64,000 nt of DNA from Gimesia fumaroli. GTDB lineage: Bacteria > Planctomycetota > Planctomycetia > Planctomycetales > Planctomycetaceae. The notes beneath the pieces were generated by a model, which saw only the letters and a program-made list of their open reading frames with translations, had not been told where the DNA came from and did not search any database. The position numbers were made by a program, and so were the translations under genes. The stretch lies in the NCBI RefSeq assembly GCF_007754425.1, contig NZ_CP037452.1, positions 6,923,164-6,987,163 on the forward strand, written 5' to 3'. Shown in pieces: positions 34,134-42,607 of the stretch (position 1 is the first letter of the stretch; each line of letters opens with the position of its first letter).

Positions 34134-35623
34134 GTATTCATACCGTACTTTTTCATTTTGTTGTACAGCGTCACGCGGCTGATGCCCAGCGTTTTCGCCG
34201 TATTCGTGCGGCTGTAGTTGTTTTTGAACAGAGCCTGTTCAATTAACTCTTTTTCTGTAACCGCGACCTGATCTCCCAAACGTTCGGAATCATTTTTGGC
34301 ATGACCGAGAACGACCGAAGGATCATTCGTCGGGCCGACTTGTCCCATGAGAATATGAGACGGCAGATTCTCTTTGCGTAACACGCCTTCGCGACAGTAA
34401 ATGACGGCCCGGCGGATCACGTTTTCCAGCTCACGCACGTTACCCGGCCAGGGGTAGGAGTGCAGGGCTTCCATGAATTCTTCGTCAATCCGATCAATCA
34501 CGATTTTATGCTTCGTTGACATCTGCTGCACGAAATCATTTGCCAGCGTAATGATATCCGCTTTACGTCGTCGTAAAGGCAACACATCAAACTTCAACAT
34601 GTTCAATCGGTAATACAGGTCAGGCCGAAATTTTCCTTGCTCGACCAGGGGTTGCAGGTCCATGTTGCTGGCGACGACCAGTCGGGCCTGATTGACGTGC
34701 GTTTTGTTCGAGCCGATCGGTTCAAACTCTCCCGTTTCAATCACGCGTAAGAGTTTGACCTGCTGTTCCGGTCCTAAAACGTCGATTTCGTCAAGCAGAA
34801 CTGTCCCACGACCGGCGGCTAGAAACTTACCGTCTTTGTCGGCATGAGCACTCGTGAAGGCACCCCGCACATGGCCGAACAGTTCACTTTCAATCAGGTC
34901 ATTTGGTAAGGCACCGCAGGCGACATTCAAAAATGGTTCATTGCGACGTGGTGAGACATCGTGAATCAGCCGTGAGAGATATGTTTTGCCGGCTCCCGTT
35001 TCACCGATCAACAATACCGTGACATCATGCTGGGCGGCAATTTCCAGTTCATTCAACATGAGCTTCATCTCATGCGAGTTCGTTTCGAAGCGACGAGTGA
35101 TGGCATGCGAGTCGGCTGGTTCAGAAACGTTTCGTTCTGGCTTCGGCTCAACAGGCAGGTGAGAGGGGAGCTTATTTTCCATTGATGATCCTCCGGTACT
35201 GTTGCTGGGAGCCGAGTTCATGGCGAGTGATTTGGTAACGACAACTTCTTCATCAGGATGCAGGCAGGAATCAATTTCCAGCAGCAGTTCTGCTTCACTG
35301 GCAAAACCTTTGATGTGCAGGATGTTGCTGCAGGCGGCCCGACGTTCCAGAATTTCCGGGCACTCTTCTTCCGTCAGCATGATGAGCTCTGCATCGGGTA
35401 CGGTATTTTGAATCAGTTCCAGCAGGTGGTCTTCCTGGTGACCGCCGGAAATCAGAAACCGCAGATCGACGAGCACCGAATCAATGGTCTGTTCGCGGCA
35501 ATGCCTGTGGCAATCTTCCAGGTTATTGCACAGGATTAGATGGAATGTTTTTTTGAAATGAGCAAGGATCTGCTGCTGAAGCACGGTGTCGTGTGTGTCC
35601 AGAATCAGTGTGGGAAGTTCCAT
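34124..35623 (-). CDS. Sigma-54-dependent response regulator (REC-AAA-Fis), GAFTSA variant
   Basis: 499 aa from ATG 35623 (MELPTLIL); a longer frame to 35686 is unlikely. Residues 1-120 form a receiver-like domain with Asp9/Asp12, phospho-acceptor-type Asp53 (SVLVDLRF), Thr84 and Lys105 in IKGF, so phosphorylation is possible though the domain is divergent. The AAA+ domain covers about 175-410, with Walker A GETGAGKT (207-214), a GAFTGA loop changed to GAFTSA (254-259), Walker B VLLDEID and the arginine-finger region FRPDLYYRLN. The C-terminal Fis-type helix-turn-helix is at about 455-495 (NTAKTLGISRVTLYNKMKKY). It activates RpoN promoters by ATP-driven remodelling. No kinase is adjacent. One RpoN-type promoter occurs at 14.85 kb in this window, but no link is shown. 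Confidence 0.93.
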   Translation of the reverse strand: MELPTLILDTHDTVLQQQILAHFKKTFHLILCNNLEDCHRHCREQTIDSVLVDLRFLISGGHQEDHLLELIQNTVPDAELIMLTEEECPEILERRAACSNILHIKGFASEAELLLEIDSCLHPDEEVVVTKSLAMNSAPSNSTGGSSMENKLPSHLPVEPKPERNVSEPADSHAITRRFETNSHEMKLMLNELEIAAQHDVTVLLIGETGAGKTYLSRLIHDVSPRRNEPFLNVACGALPNDLIESELFGHVRGAFTSAHADKDGKFLAAGRGTVLLDEIDVLGPEQQVKLLRVIETGEFEPIGSNKTHVNQARLVVASNMDLQPLVEQGKFRPDLYYRLNMLKFDVLPLRRRKADIITLANDFVQQMSTKHKIVIDRIDEEFMEALHSYPWPGNVRELENVIRRAVIYCREGVLRKENLPSHILMGQVGPTNDPSVVLGHAKNDSERLGDQVAVTEKELIEQALFKNNYSRTNTAKTLGISRVTLYNKMKKYGMNTKK

Positions 35624-36054
35624 AGTGGCTTTCTCTATTTCAAAATACAAAAAGTGAATTCTCTGGATCGAAAAAACTGCAGTCACACAGGACAGAGAAG
35701 AATCTGTCTTGTGTCTCCGTTTAACGAAGTGCTTCTGTTTTTAAACAAATGGAGTGCCAACTTGTTAAGGTTTTCAGACGAGGTGTGAATAAGTTGTTGT
35801 TTTGTAAAGGCTTGTGTAAAACGAATTCTTCAGCGACTGACTGAGATTCTCGAAAGAGATGTGGCGAAAAGACATCAAACGTGGTGCGTGTTGATTTTTA
35901 TCAACAGCAGATAACACGCTGATTTCAGGCGTGGGACTTTCATACGTATCTCGTCAGAATCCGAGTGAGTCTACTATTGGATGACGAATTCCCGCCTGTT
36001 AAACTTCAGCAAAGGACAGTCTTGAGCAGTATTTTCAATGGAGAGGAAAACACA
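35624..36054. other. Intergenic region with small hairpins upstream of ispD
   Basis: 431 bp. TTGATTTTTATCAA (35891-35904) and an imperfect CACGCTGA/TCAGGCGTG hairpin (about 35915-35933) lie within 165 bp of the ispD start and could form an RNA leader. They match no riboswitch class I recognise. An in-frame upstream start at 35965 is rejected in favour of 36055. Confidence 0.35.
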
Positions 36055-36825
36055 GTGGCGAGCTTTGCAGTGATTCTGGCAGCAGCCGGCAAAAGTACGC
36101 GGTTTCGATCGAAGGGGGCTGATATTCTGGGGGCGGGGCCTCAGAAAAAACCGTTCATGGATTTGAAAGGACGTGCAGTCTGGGTACGGTCGGCGGAAAT
36201 ATTCTCGAATCGCGAAGATGTGAAGCAAATGATCATTTCAGTTGCAGAAGAAGATATCGAATGGTTCAAGCAGAAGTTCCGCCCGAATCTGGCATTTATG
36301 GAGGCCGAAATTGTAGCCGGCGGTCAGGAACGCGCCGATTCGGTTCAGAATGCCCTGGCGCGAGTGAAAGCTGACATTGATTATGTAGCTATTCACGACG
36401 CGGCCCGGCCGTTGATTACAGATAAATGGGTTGGTGAATATTTCGCGGCGGCTGAAAAACATGACGCGGTGATACCCGCCGTCCGGGTTTCCAGTACGCT
36501 GAAACGGGTCGATAAAGCGCGGCAGATTGTGGAGACGGTCGACCGTACCGATCTCTGGGCGGCTCAGACGCCTCAGGTCTTCAAACGTCAGTTGTTGTTA
36601 GACGCTTATGCACAGCGCGGCGATTTTCAAGCCACCGATGAAGCCCAGTTGATCGAAAATCTGGGGCATCCGGTGAAGATTGTCGAAGGCTCGCCTCTTA
36701 ATCAGAAGATTACGACAGCTGCCGACTTCCGCATGGCCGAAGCATTGGTCAATGCACTGCCGAAACCAAAGGGAATCCAGGCGCTGCATCCCTTTGCCGA
36801 TGAAGAGCCACGTGGGATTTTCTAA
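36055..36825 (+). CDS. ispD: 2-C-methyl-D-erythritol 4-phosphate cytidylyltransferase IspD
   Basis: 256 aa from GTG 36055, chosen because GGAGAGG ends 8 bases upstream and the protein then begins at the family motif (ASFAVILAAAGKSTRF). The enzyme attaches CMP to MEP in the non-mevalonate isoprenoid pathway. Visible motifs are the nucleotide-binding LAAAGKSTRF, VAGGQERADSVQNAL, the HDAARPL loop and QTPQVFKRQLL. An insertion (SKGADILGAGPQKKPFMDLKGRAVWVRS) after the first motif is longer than in E. coli IspD. It feeds the squalene/hopanoid branch to which the hpnE gene at 46 kb belongs. Confidence 0.93.
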   Translation: MASFAVILAAAGKSTRFRSKGADILGAGPQKKPFMDLKGRAVWVRSAEIFSNREDVKQMIISVAEEDIEWFKQKFRPNLAFMEAEIVAGGQERADSVQNALARVKADIDYVAIHDAARPLITDKWVGEYFAAAEKHDAVIPAVRVSSTLKRVDKARQIVETVDRTDLWAAQTPQVFKRQLLLDAYAQRGDFQATDEAQLIENLGHPVKIVEGSPLNQKITTAADFRMAEALVNALPKPKGIQALHPFADEEPRGIF

Positions 36826-37031
36826 GCGAATCATGAGAGCTCGGTGAAGCCTGGGGGAAATTTTCAACTTCAGTTTGAGGTAGAGCCTTGGATTGGGTAG
36901 ACTGAATTGACCTCTGCTTAGGGGGAAGCACAGCCGAACGGAGCAGTCCGGCCTGCCGCTTTATGAAAGACAGCTTCTGATATTCGTCCCGTTACCGACA
37001 CCAGACACTTCTCCCTCAAAAGGAAGCAATC

Positions 37032-37541
37032 ATGAATTCGCCCCCCGAACCAGCCGAAACTCCAGAACCAGCTCCGAAACCGAAAAAAAAAGTCAGCGCG
37101 CAACGTCGTATTGTTTCCTGGATCTTTATTGCGATTTTACTGGGAATCGTGCTGTTCGAATGGCGCGCGAAATCGTCGCAGGCGAATACGGTACAAAGTA
37201 TGGAAACGGCGATGGCCGAGGCCGGTGACCGAGCGGAGTTCCCGTTTACCGAGTTGCAAGAGTTCAAACAGGGAAATCCTTCCGAAGAGGTTGATGAATC
37301 AGGGGCGATTCTGCGGAAACATCATTATCGCTGGAACGGCATCTTCAAGACCTACGACTTGCGGGTACTCGTCGATGAACATGATATGGTGGTTTCATTC
37401 GATACACTGAAAGAAGGTGACACTGTTGGCGGCATCCGACGCATCCTGAAAAAGAATCTGCAAGCGTTGAAGGACAAGCAGATGAAGTTGATGGAACAAT
37501 CCTCCGGCAATGCAAAACCCGCGGTAACAGAAAAGAATTAA
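37032..37541 (+). CDS. Small single-pass membrane protein of unknown function
   Basis: 169 aa. A Pro/Lys-rich cytoplasmic N-terminus (NSPPEPAETPEPAPKPKKK) precedes one helix (IVSWIFIAILLGIVLFEW, about 29-46) and an alpha/beta domain outside (FPFTELQEFKQGN...HHYRWNGIFKTYDLRVLVDEHDMVVSFDT), ending in a Lys-rich helix. AGGAAGC lies about 7 bases before ATG 37032. I recognise no family; similar short anchored proteins are conserved in planctomycetes, from memory. It is followed directly by the intact dispersed repeat. Confidence 0.7.
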   Translation: MNSPPEPAETPEPAPKPKKKVSAQRRIVSWIFIAILLGIVLFEWRAKSSQANTVQSMETAMAEAGDRAEFPFTELQEFKQGNPSEEVDESGAILRKHHYRWNGIFKTYDLRVLVDEHDMVVSFDTLKEGDTVGGIRRILKKNLQALKDKQMKLMEQSSGNAKPAVTEKN

Positions 37542-37562
37542 ACCGTTCCCGTTGCCTTCGAC

Positions 37563-37585
37563 AACCCCGAATTGCATTCGGGGTT
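37563..37585. repeat. AACCCCGAAT hairpin next to the dispersed repeat
   Basis: A perfect 10-bp stem, AACCCCGAAT with ATTCGGGGTT, and a TGC loop lie 22 bp after the preceding stop. A half-match (GATTGCATTCGGG) occurs at about 44554-44566 just after intron copy 2. It could serve as a terminator despite lacking a T tract. Confidence 0.5.
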
Positions 37586-37622
37586 ACCCAGTGAGGGGAA
37601 AGCGTTCCTCACAAGCAAACTT

Positions 37623-37763
37623 GTAGGGGCGAGTCTGTGTGCTCGCCCGCCTTGTGAGGCACAAATTTGTCTGACTCGCTGGATAGGACAAGCTAAAACA
37701 TGCGCACGTTGGTCCTGCATACGACGTTGACCCTGCGGGCGGCCACATAGGGCCGCACCCTAC
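37623..37763 (-). repeat. Dispersed hairpin repeat, intact (intron-free) copy
   Basis: 141 bp with inverted ends GTAGGGG (37623-37629) and ACCCTAC (37757-37763). Each end carries a hairpin: GGGCGAG/CTCGCCC (37627-37648) and GCGGCC/GGCCGC (37739-37756). It is the same element, in inverse orientation, as the copies at 7599-7737 and 42470-42607. Here CCCCTA (read on the minus strand) is followed by CAAG with no intron, giving the empty target. The element is bracketed by near-identical direct repeats of 18 bp (37603-37620 and 37781-37798, two mismatches). Confidence 0.75.
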
Positions 37764-37818
37764 ACTAATCGGGTTAGAGGCGTTTCTCACAAGTAAACGT
37801 ATTGGTGAGACCTGGAGC

Positions 37819-37858
37819 GAAAAAAAGGCCCGGGAACAGTGGACTGTTTCCGGGCCTT
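37819..37858 (-). terminator. Rho-independent terminator of ilvD
   Basis: AAGGCCCGGGAACAG (37825-37839) pairs with CTGTTTCCGGGCCTT (37844-37858) with one mismatch. On the minus strand a run of T follows, 20 bp beyond the ilvD stop. Confidence 0.92.
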
Positions 37859-37878
37859 GGATTTGAATATTTTTTCGC

Positions 37879-39570
37879 TTACTCGTCGGTTACGCAACCT
37901 TCTGAAGCGGACTTGACGTTTTTGATGTATTTATACAGTGTGCCGCGTGTGTATTTGAACGGGGGTGCCGTCCAGGCATTGCGACGTTCTTCAAGTTCTT
38001 CGTCGCTGACTTCCATATCCATCCGATTATTCTCGGCGTCGATGGTTACTTTGTCTCCGGTTTTGACCAGAGCAATCGGCCCGCCATCCTGTGCTTCGGG
38101 CGTGACGTGACCGACGATGAAGCCGTGCGAACCGCCGGAAAAACGACCGTCAGTCAACAGAGCCACATCTTTACCGAGGCCGGCGCCCATGATAGCAGAA
38201 GTTGGAGTCAACATCTCAGGCATACCGGGTCCCCCTTTGGGACCTTCGTAACGAATGATGATCACATCCCCTTTGTTGATTTTTTTGTCTTCGAGTGCCT
38301 TGAGCATGTCTTCTTCGGAATCGAACACGTTCGCAGTCCCTTTGAAGACCAGACCTTCTTTACCGGTGATCTTGGCAACCGCACCCGTTGGTGCCAGGTT
38401 TCCTTTAAGAATCTGCAGGTGCCCCGTTGGTTTGATCGGGTTTTCTACAGTGTGGATGATGTCCTGCCCTTCTTTGAGGCCGGGAAGTTCTGCCAGATTC
38501 TCTGCCAGAGTTTTTCCGGTCACGGTCATGCAGTCACCGTTGATAAAACCTTTTTCCAGCAGATATTTGAGCACAGCAGGGGTGCCACCCTGTTCCTGCA
38601 GGTCAGCCATGACGTATTTACCGCTGGGTTTGAAGTCGGCCAGTAATGGTACACGATCGCTGACCGCCTGGAAGTCGTCGATGGTCAGTTCGATGTTGAC
38701 GGAACGGGCAATCGCCAGCATATGCAGAACCGCATTGGTTGAACCACCCAAGGCGACGATCAGGACCATTGCATTTTCAAATGCTTCACGGGTCATGATG
38801 TCACGAGGTTTAAGATCAAGTTCCAGCAGTTTTTTGATCGCGGCACCGGCGCGAATACACTCTTCCAGTTTTTCAGGATGCTCAGCAGGAATCGAAGAGC
38901 TGTAAGGCAGTGACATACCCAGAGCTTCAATAGCGGACGACATTGTGTTGGCAGTATACATGCCGCCGCAGGCACCCGCACCGGGACAGCTCTTCTGCAC
39001 GATCTGTTTACGCGTATCATCGTCAATCGAGCCGGCGAGATACTCTCCGTAAGACTGAAACGCAGAGACAATATCCAGCTTCTCATTATTCAAACAACCG
39101 GGGGCGATCGTTCCACCGTAAACCATTAACGAAGGACGGTTGAAGCGACCCATAGCGATCAGGCAGCCGGGCATGTTCTTATCACAGCCGGGGAGTGAGA
39201 TGTTGGCATCATACCACTGGGCACAGGTAACGGTTTCAATACTGTCGGCGATCAAGTCGCGGGATTGCAGGGAGTAAGACATGCCGTCGGTACCCATCGA
39301 GATTCCGTCACTCACTCCAATGGTATTGAATCGCAGGCCTACCAGACCGGCGGCCTCTACACCTTCTTTGACCTTGGCAGCCAGTTTGTTGAGATGCATG
39401 TTACAGGAATTGCCTTCGTACCAGACGCTGGAAATTCCGACCTGGGCCTTGTTCATATCCTCTTCAGTCATGCCGGTGGCATACAGCATGGCCTGCGAAG
39501 CCCCTTGTGAACGGGGCTGGGTGATGCGGGAACTATAACGGTTCAAGATAGGTTGGGAATCGGATGACAT
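37879..39570 (-). CDS. ilvD: Dihydroxy-acid dehydratase IlvD
   Basis: 563 aa, normal length. This Fe-S enzyme dehydrates 2,3-dihydroxy acids in valine, leucine and isoleucine synthesis. The three cluster cysteines are visible in EGNSCNMHL (Cys56), [10 protein letters not shown] and [16 protein letters not shown]. The [29 protein letters not shown] and [13 protein letters not shown] blocks are also typical. ATG 39570 starts a canonical N-terminus. No other ilv/leu genes are adjacent. A strong terminator follows; the gene for a small ABM-family protein lies about 105 bp upstream on the same strand. Confidence 0.96.
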   Translation of the reverse strand: MSSDSQPILNRYSSRITQPRSQGASQAMLYATGMTEEDMNKAQVGISSVWYEGNSCNMHLNKLAAKVKEGVEAAGLVGLRFNTIGVSDGISMGTDGMSYSLQSRDLIADSIETVTCAQWYDANISLPGCDKNMPGCLIAMGRFNRPSLMVYGGTIAPGCLNNEKLDIVSAFQSYGEYLAGSIDDDTRKQIVQKSCPGAGACGGMYTANTMSSAIEALGMSLPYSSSIPAEHPEKLEECIRAGAAIKKLLELDLKPRDIMTREAFENAMVLIVALGGSTNAVLHMLAIARSVNIELTIDDFQAVSDRVPLLADFKPSGKYVMADLQEQGGTPAVLKYLLEKGFINGDCMTVTGKTLAENLAELPGLKEGQDIIHTVENPIKPTGHLQILKGNLAPTGAVAKITGKEGLVFKGTANVFDSEEDMLKALEDKKINKGDVIIIRYEGPKGGPGMPEMLTPTSAIMGAGLGKDVALLTDGRFSGGSHGFIVGHVTPEAQDGGPIALVKTGDKVTIDAENNRMDMEVSDEELEERRNAWTAPPFKYTRGTLYKYIKNVKSASEGCVTDE

Positions 39571-39676
39571 CGACGTTTTTCCTCTGTAGTTTTTCGATAG
39601 CGATGGTTTGAGAATCGGAATGGAGTACCGGTCCTGAAGATGGTTCAGGCGTAGTATTATGATTGCAGCCTGCCGG

Positions 39677-39967
39677 TTATTCCAGCAGCAGCTTCATTCT
39701 ATAAGGGACTCGTTCGACACGAGGCAGAATTTGGGGTTGGTAAATTTCGGTATACGCTTTTGCTTCGCGATGGGTTTTCCACGCGTCTTCACTTTCCCAG
39801 TGTTCGACCAGCACAAACGTTGCCGGTTCGCCTTCAGAGTGATAGGCGTCAAATTTGAGGCAACCTGGTTCGGTGCGAGACAGTCGACAGGCTTCGGTCA
39901 GCAGTCCCTGAATTTCCCCTTCGTCAGAGGCATTTTTTAAAGTGAGAATGACGTTGAGACAAAACAT
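39677..39967 (-). CDS. Antibiotic biosynthesis monooxygenase (ABM)/YgiN-like small protein
   Basis: 96 aa, the standard size of single-domain ABM proteins. It shows the core pattern of ABM dimers: VILTLKN at the start, [23 protein letters not shown] in the middle and [25 protein letters not shown] towards the end. Relatives include YgiN quinol monooxygenase and LsrG. Cytoplasmic; substrate unknown. Possibly co-transcribed with ilvD, about 105 bp downstream. Confidence 0.85.
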   Translation of the reverse strand: MFCLNVILTLKNASDEGEIQGLLTEACRLSRTEPGCLKFDAYHSEGEPATFVLVEHWESEDAWKTHREAKAYTEIYQPQILPRVERVPYRMKLLLE

Positions 39968-40421
39968 GTTCGTGCTCTTGATTTCAGTATTAAGGGTAGC
40001 AGGGTCCAGGCAAGCGCAAAAAAGTACGACTTGCTACTCTCTTTATCCAATACATTAACACTCCGCCGTCCGAAGTGACAGTAAAGCAGGATTCTTAAAC
40101 GGCACGGAACGGTAAATCTCTTGCAGGGAGATGGCCTTGTCTGATTAGACACTGCTCTATTGAACATGTTCGGTGTGTCGATATACGGGGGTTGCAAAGA
40201 GTTTAAGGCGGCCTTTTCCTGGAAGAGTTTGCGGATTTCGTAGACTGAACAGTTCGTTTATCAAAAGGGGGCAAAAATTACCAATTGGAGTCCACACTTG
40301 GATGACGCGTTGTCTGTTATCTGTTATCATTCCGACGAGAGATTGAGGCGAATGGATGACAGAAGCCTGTGGTGAAAATCCACGATCAGGCTCTTTTGAT
40401 TCATAAATAAGGGAGTACCAG
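39968..40421. other. Intergenic region upstream of the GAF/sigma-54 activator
   Basis: 454 bp between divergent genes. It contains no credible gene, no -24/-12 promoter and no well-spaced -35/-10 pair. GGGAG at 40411-40415 is the likely ribosome binding site for GTG 40422. Confidence 0.35.
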
Positions 40422-42425
40422 GTGAGTGAAACAGAGATGATAGAGTGGTTGGAATGGAAACGGCTTCCTTTATTTTCCCGGTATGATTCTGAAGCGTCTC
40501 TGGTGCAGATGTGCGACCGGTTGCTGGAAGAAGCAACGCGGCAGAAATCGGGCAGCGATTTTATCCGCCAGTTCCTACCCCAGCTGGCGACAGAACTTTC
40601 CTGTCAGTGGTGCACTCTGATCGAGCGGACACCCGAGTGGGAAACTCTGTTTGAGTTTGGTCGAAATGCCGCCGGCAGTTTTCCCGGTGCCTTATGCGGG
40701 GAAGCATTAGATCGTGATGCCGCGGGCCTGTGTCCCGACGAGAAACGTGCGGACTGGTCTTATATGGCGTCCCCTCTGGGAGAGACATGTCCTGGAACCG
40801 TGATGCTGGTAGGAGGACGGGATTTAACCGTTGATTCGCTTAGTGATGTAGTGATTGCGGCGCGGGCACTCGGTTATGCACTGTCTGTCGTTGAGCAGCG
40901 CGAAAAGAATCTGCGACGTATTAATCGGCTGCAGACGACGTTGCATATCGCCTCCAGCTTTTCCTCCGCCCGTGAAACACAGCCCCTGTTAGAGTTGATC
41001 GCGAAAGAAGCGACACGCTTACTGGACAGTGACCGATCCAGTATTTTCATCTGGGATCAGGAACACAAGCAGGTCGTTGCCTGTCCGGCACTCGGAGTCG
41101 AAGGGAACACGCTGCGTCTGCCCGATGATGTGGGAATTGTCGGCGACGTCATTCATAGTGGCGAGACGATTCGCGTCGATGATGCTTACAACGATGAGCG
41201 GTTTGATCCCAGTGTCGATAAATCAAGTGGGTTTAAGACGCATAATCTGTTGTGTGTCCCGTTAAAAAATAATGCCGGTGAATTGATCGGCGCATTCGAG
41301 GTGATGAATAAGGAAAAAGGGAAGTCGGACTTTGACGACGACGATGCCCAAAGTCTGGCAGAGTTAGGGGTACAGGCAGCGACGGCTCTGGAGAATACGC
41401 GTGAGCTCGAACAGCTTTCCCGCAGCCGCGATCAGATGACCGAACAGGCGAAAGAGAAAGTACAGATCATCGGGAAGAGTTCTGCAATCGAGGCATTGCG
41501 TTCGACAATCGAACGGTTGGCAGGCACCGATTTGCCTGTGCTGATTCTGGGTGAAAGCGGCACGGGGAAAGAAGTCGTCAGTCAGTCGCTGCATTATCAG
41601 GGGCCGCGGGCGAATACGCCTTTTATCGCCGTGAACTGTGCGGCGTTGCCGGAAACCTTACTGGAAAGTGAACTGTTCGGCCACGAAAAAGGCTCGTTCA
41701 CCGATGCCCACGAAACGCGAGCAGGCAAGTTCGAACTGGCCGAAGGGGGGACGCTGTTTCTGGATGAGATTGGCGATATGACTCTCGGAGGACAGGCGAA
41801 GCTGTTGCGCGTGCTGGAGCAGAAAGTGATAACCCGCGTGGGAGGCTCGGAGAGTATTCCGATCAACGTCCGGGTGGTGGCAGCCACAAATGCGAAGCTG
41901 GCGGATGCGGTGCGTGATAAAAAGTTTCGCGAGGATTTGTACTATCGCTTGAGTGTGGTCACGCTGGAACTGCCGCCCTTACGGGATCGGCCGGAAGATG
42001 TGATTCTGCTGGCAGAGTTTTTTCTCGCTCAGTTTTGTGCCCAGGCCAACCGTCGTGTGTTGAAAATTTCTGCGGAAGCCAAAAAGCGATTGCAGGCGCA
42101 TCTCTGGCCTGGCAATGTGCGCGAGCTTCGCAATCTGATGGAACGCGTGGCGTTTTTATGTGCCGGCGATCGTGTGGAAGTGGAAGATCTGGCATTTATC
42201 CTGAGCCCGGCCCGTGACTCCGTTGTCGATATGTCGGCTGATCTGAGTTTGAAAGAAGCCTCCCGCCGGTTTCAGCAGGAATACATTCGCCGCACGATCA
42301 AACGCGTCGGTGGTAATATGAGTGAAACCGCCAAATGCCTGGGGCTGCATCGTTCAAACCTGTACCGCAAAATGGGGCAGTTGGGTATGCACGAAGCAAA
42401 CGAAGGTGCCGACGACGAAGACTGA
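40422..42425 (+). CDS. Sigma-54-dependent activator with GAF sensor domain (GAF-AAA-Fis), GSFTDA variant
   Basis: 667 aa from GTG 40422. The N-terminal 170 residues form a divergent GAF-like region (AGLCPDEKRADW). A clear GAF domain covers about 180-330 (LLDSDRSSIFIWDQEHKQVVACPALGVEGN...LLCVPLKNNAGELIGAFEVMNK), similar to cyclic-nucleotide-type GAFs. The AAA+ domain covers about 350-590, with Walker A GESGTGKE (377-384), a GAFTGA loop changed to GSFTDA (424-429), Walker B GTLFLDEIGDM and arginine finger FREDLYYRLS. The C-terminal Fis-type HTH is at about 620-655 (MSETAKCLGLHRSNLYRKM). Its input is a small ligand rather than phosphorylation. A repeat and a group II intron start 45 bp downstream. 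Confidence 0.94.
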   Translation: MSETEMIEWLEWKRLPLFSRYDSEASLVQMCDRLLEEATRQKSGSDFIRQFLPQLATELSCQWCTLIERTPEWETLFEFGRNAAGSFPGALCGEALDRDAAGLCPDEKRADWSYMASPLGETCPGTVMLVGGRDLTVDSLSDVVIAARALGYALSVVEQREKNLRRINRLQTTLHIASSFSSARETQPLLELIAKEATRLLDSDRSSIFIWDQEHKQVVACPALGVEGNTLRLPDDVGIVGDVIHSGETIRVDDAYNDERFDPSVDKSSGFKTHNLLCVPLKNNAGELIGAFEVMNKEKGKSDFDDDDAQSLAELGVQAATALENTRELEQLSRSRDQMTEQAKEKVQIIGKSSAIEALRSTIERLAGTDLPVLILGESGTGKEVVSQSLHYQGPRANTPFIAVNCAALPETLLESELFGHEKGSFTDAHETRAGKFELAEGGTLFLDEIGDMTLGGQAKLLRVLEQKVITRVGGSESIPINVRVVAATNAKLADAVRDKKFREDLYYRLSVVTLELPPLRDRPEDVILLAEFFLAQFCAQANRRVLKISAEAKKRLQAHLWPGNVRELRNLMERVAFLCAGDRVEVEDLAFILSPARDSVVDMSADLSLKEASRRFQQEYIRRTIKRVGGNMSETAKCLGLHRSNLYRKMGQLGMHEANEGADDED

Positions 42426-42469
42426 GTTGGCTGGTACTTTTTAGAGAATCACTTCCAACGTGTGTTGCA

Positions 42470-42607
42470 GTAGGGTGCGGCCCTGTGTGGCCACCCGCAG
42501 GGTTGAAGTGGTATTCGTGTCGACTTCGAATGGTTCTTCTGGTTCCATTCACAACCTGAAACAAAGTTGAGTCCCGCCAGGCGGGCGAGCACATAGACTC
42601 GCCCCTA
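42470..42607 (+). repeat. Dispersed hairpin repeat, second intron-interrupted copy
   Basis: 138 bp beginning GTAGGGTGCGGCC and ending GGGCGAG-N8-CTCGCCCCTA, in the same orientation as the copy at 7.6 kb. The left terminus keeps the GTAGGG motif that is degenerate there. The inner hairpin stems are slightly diverged (GTGTGG where the intact copy has ATGTGG), so the elements are older than the introns inserted in them. It starts 45 bp after the sigma-54 activator stop. Confidence 0.75.
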
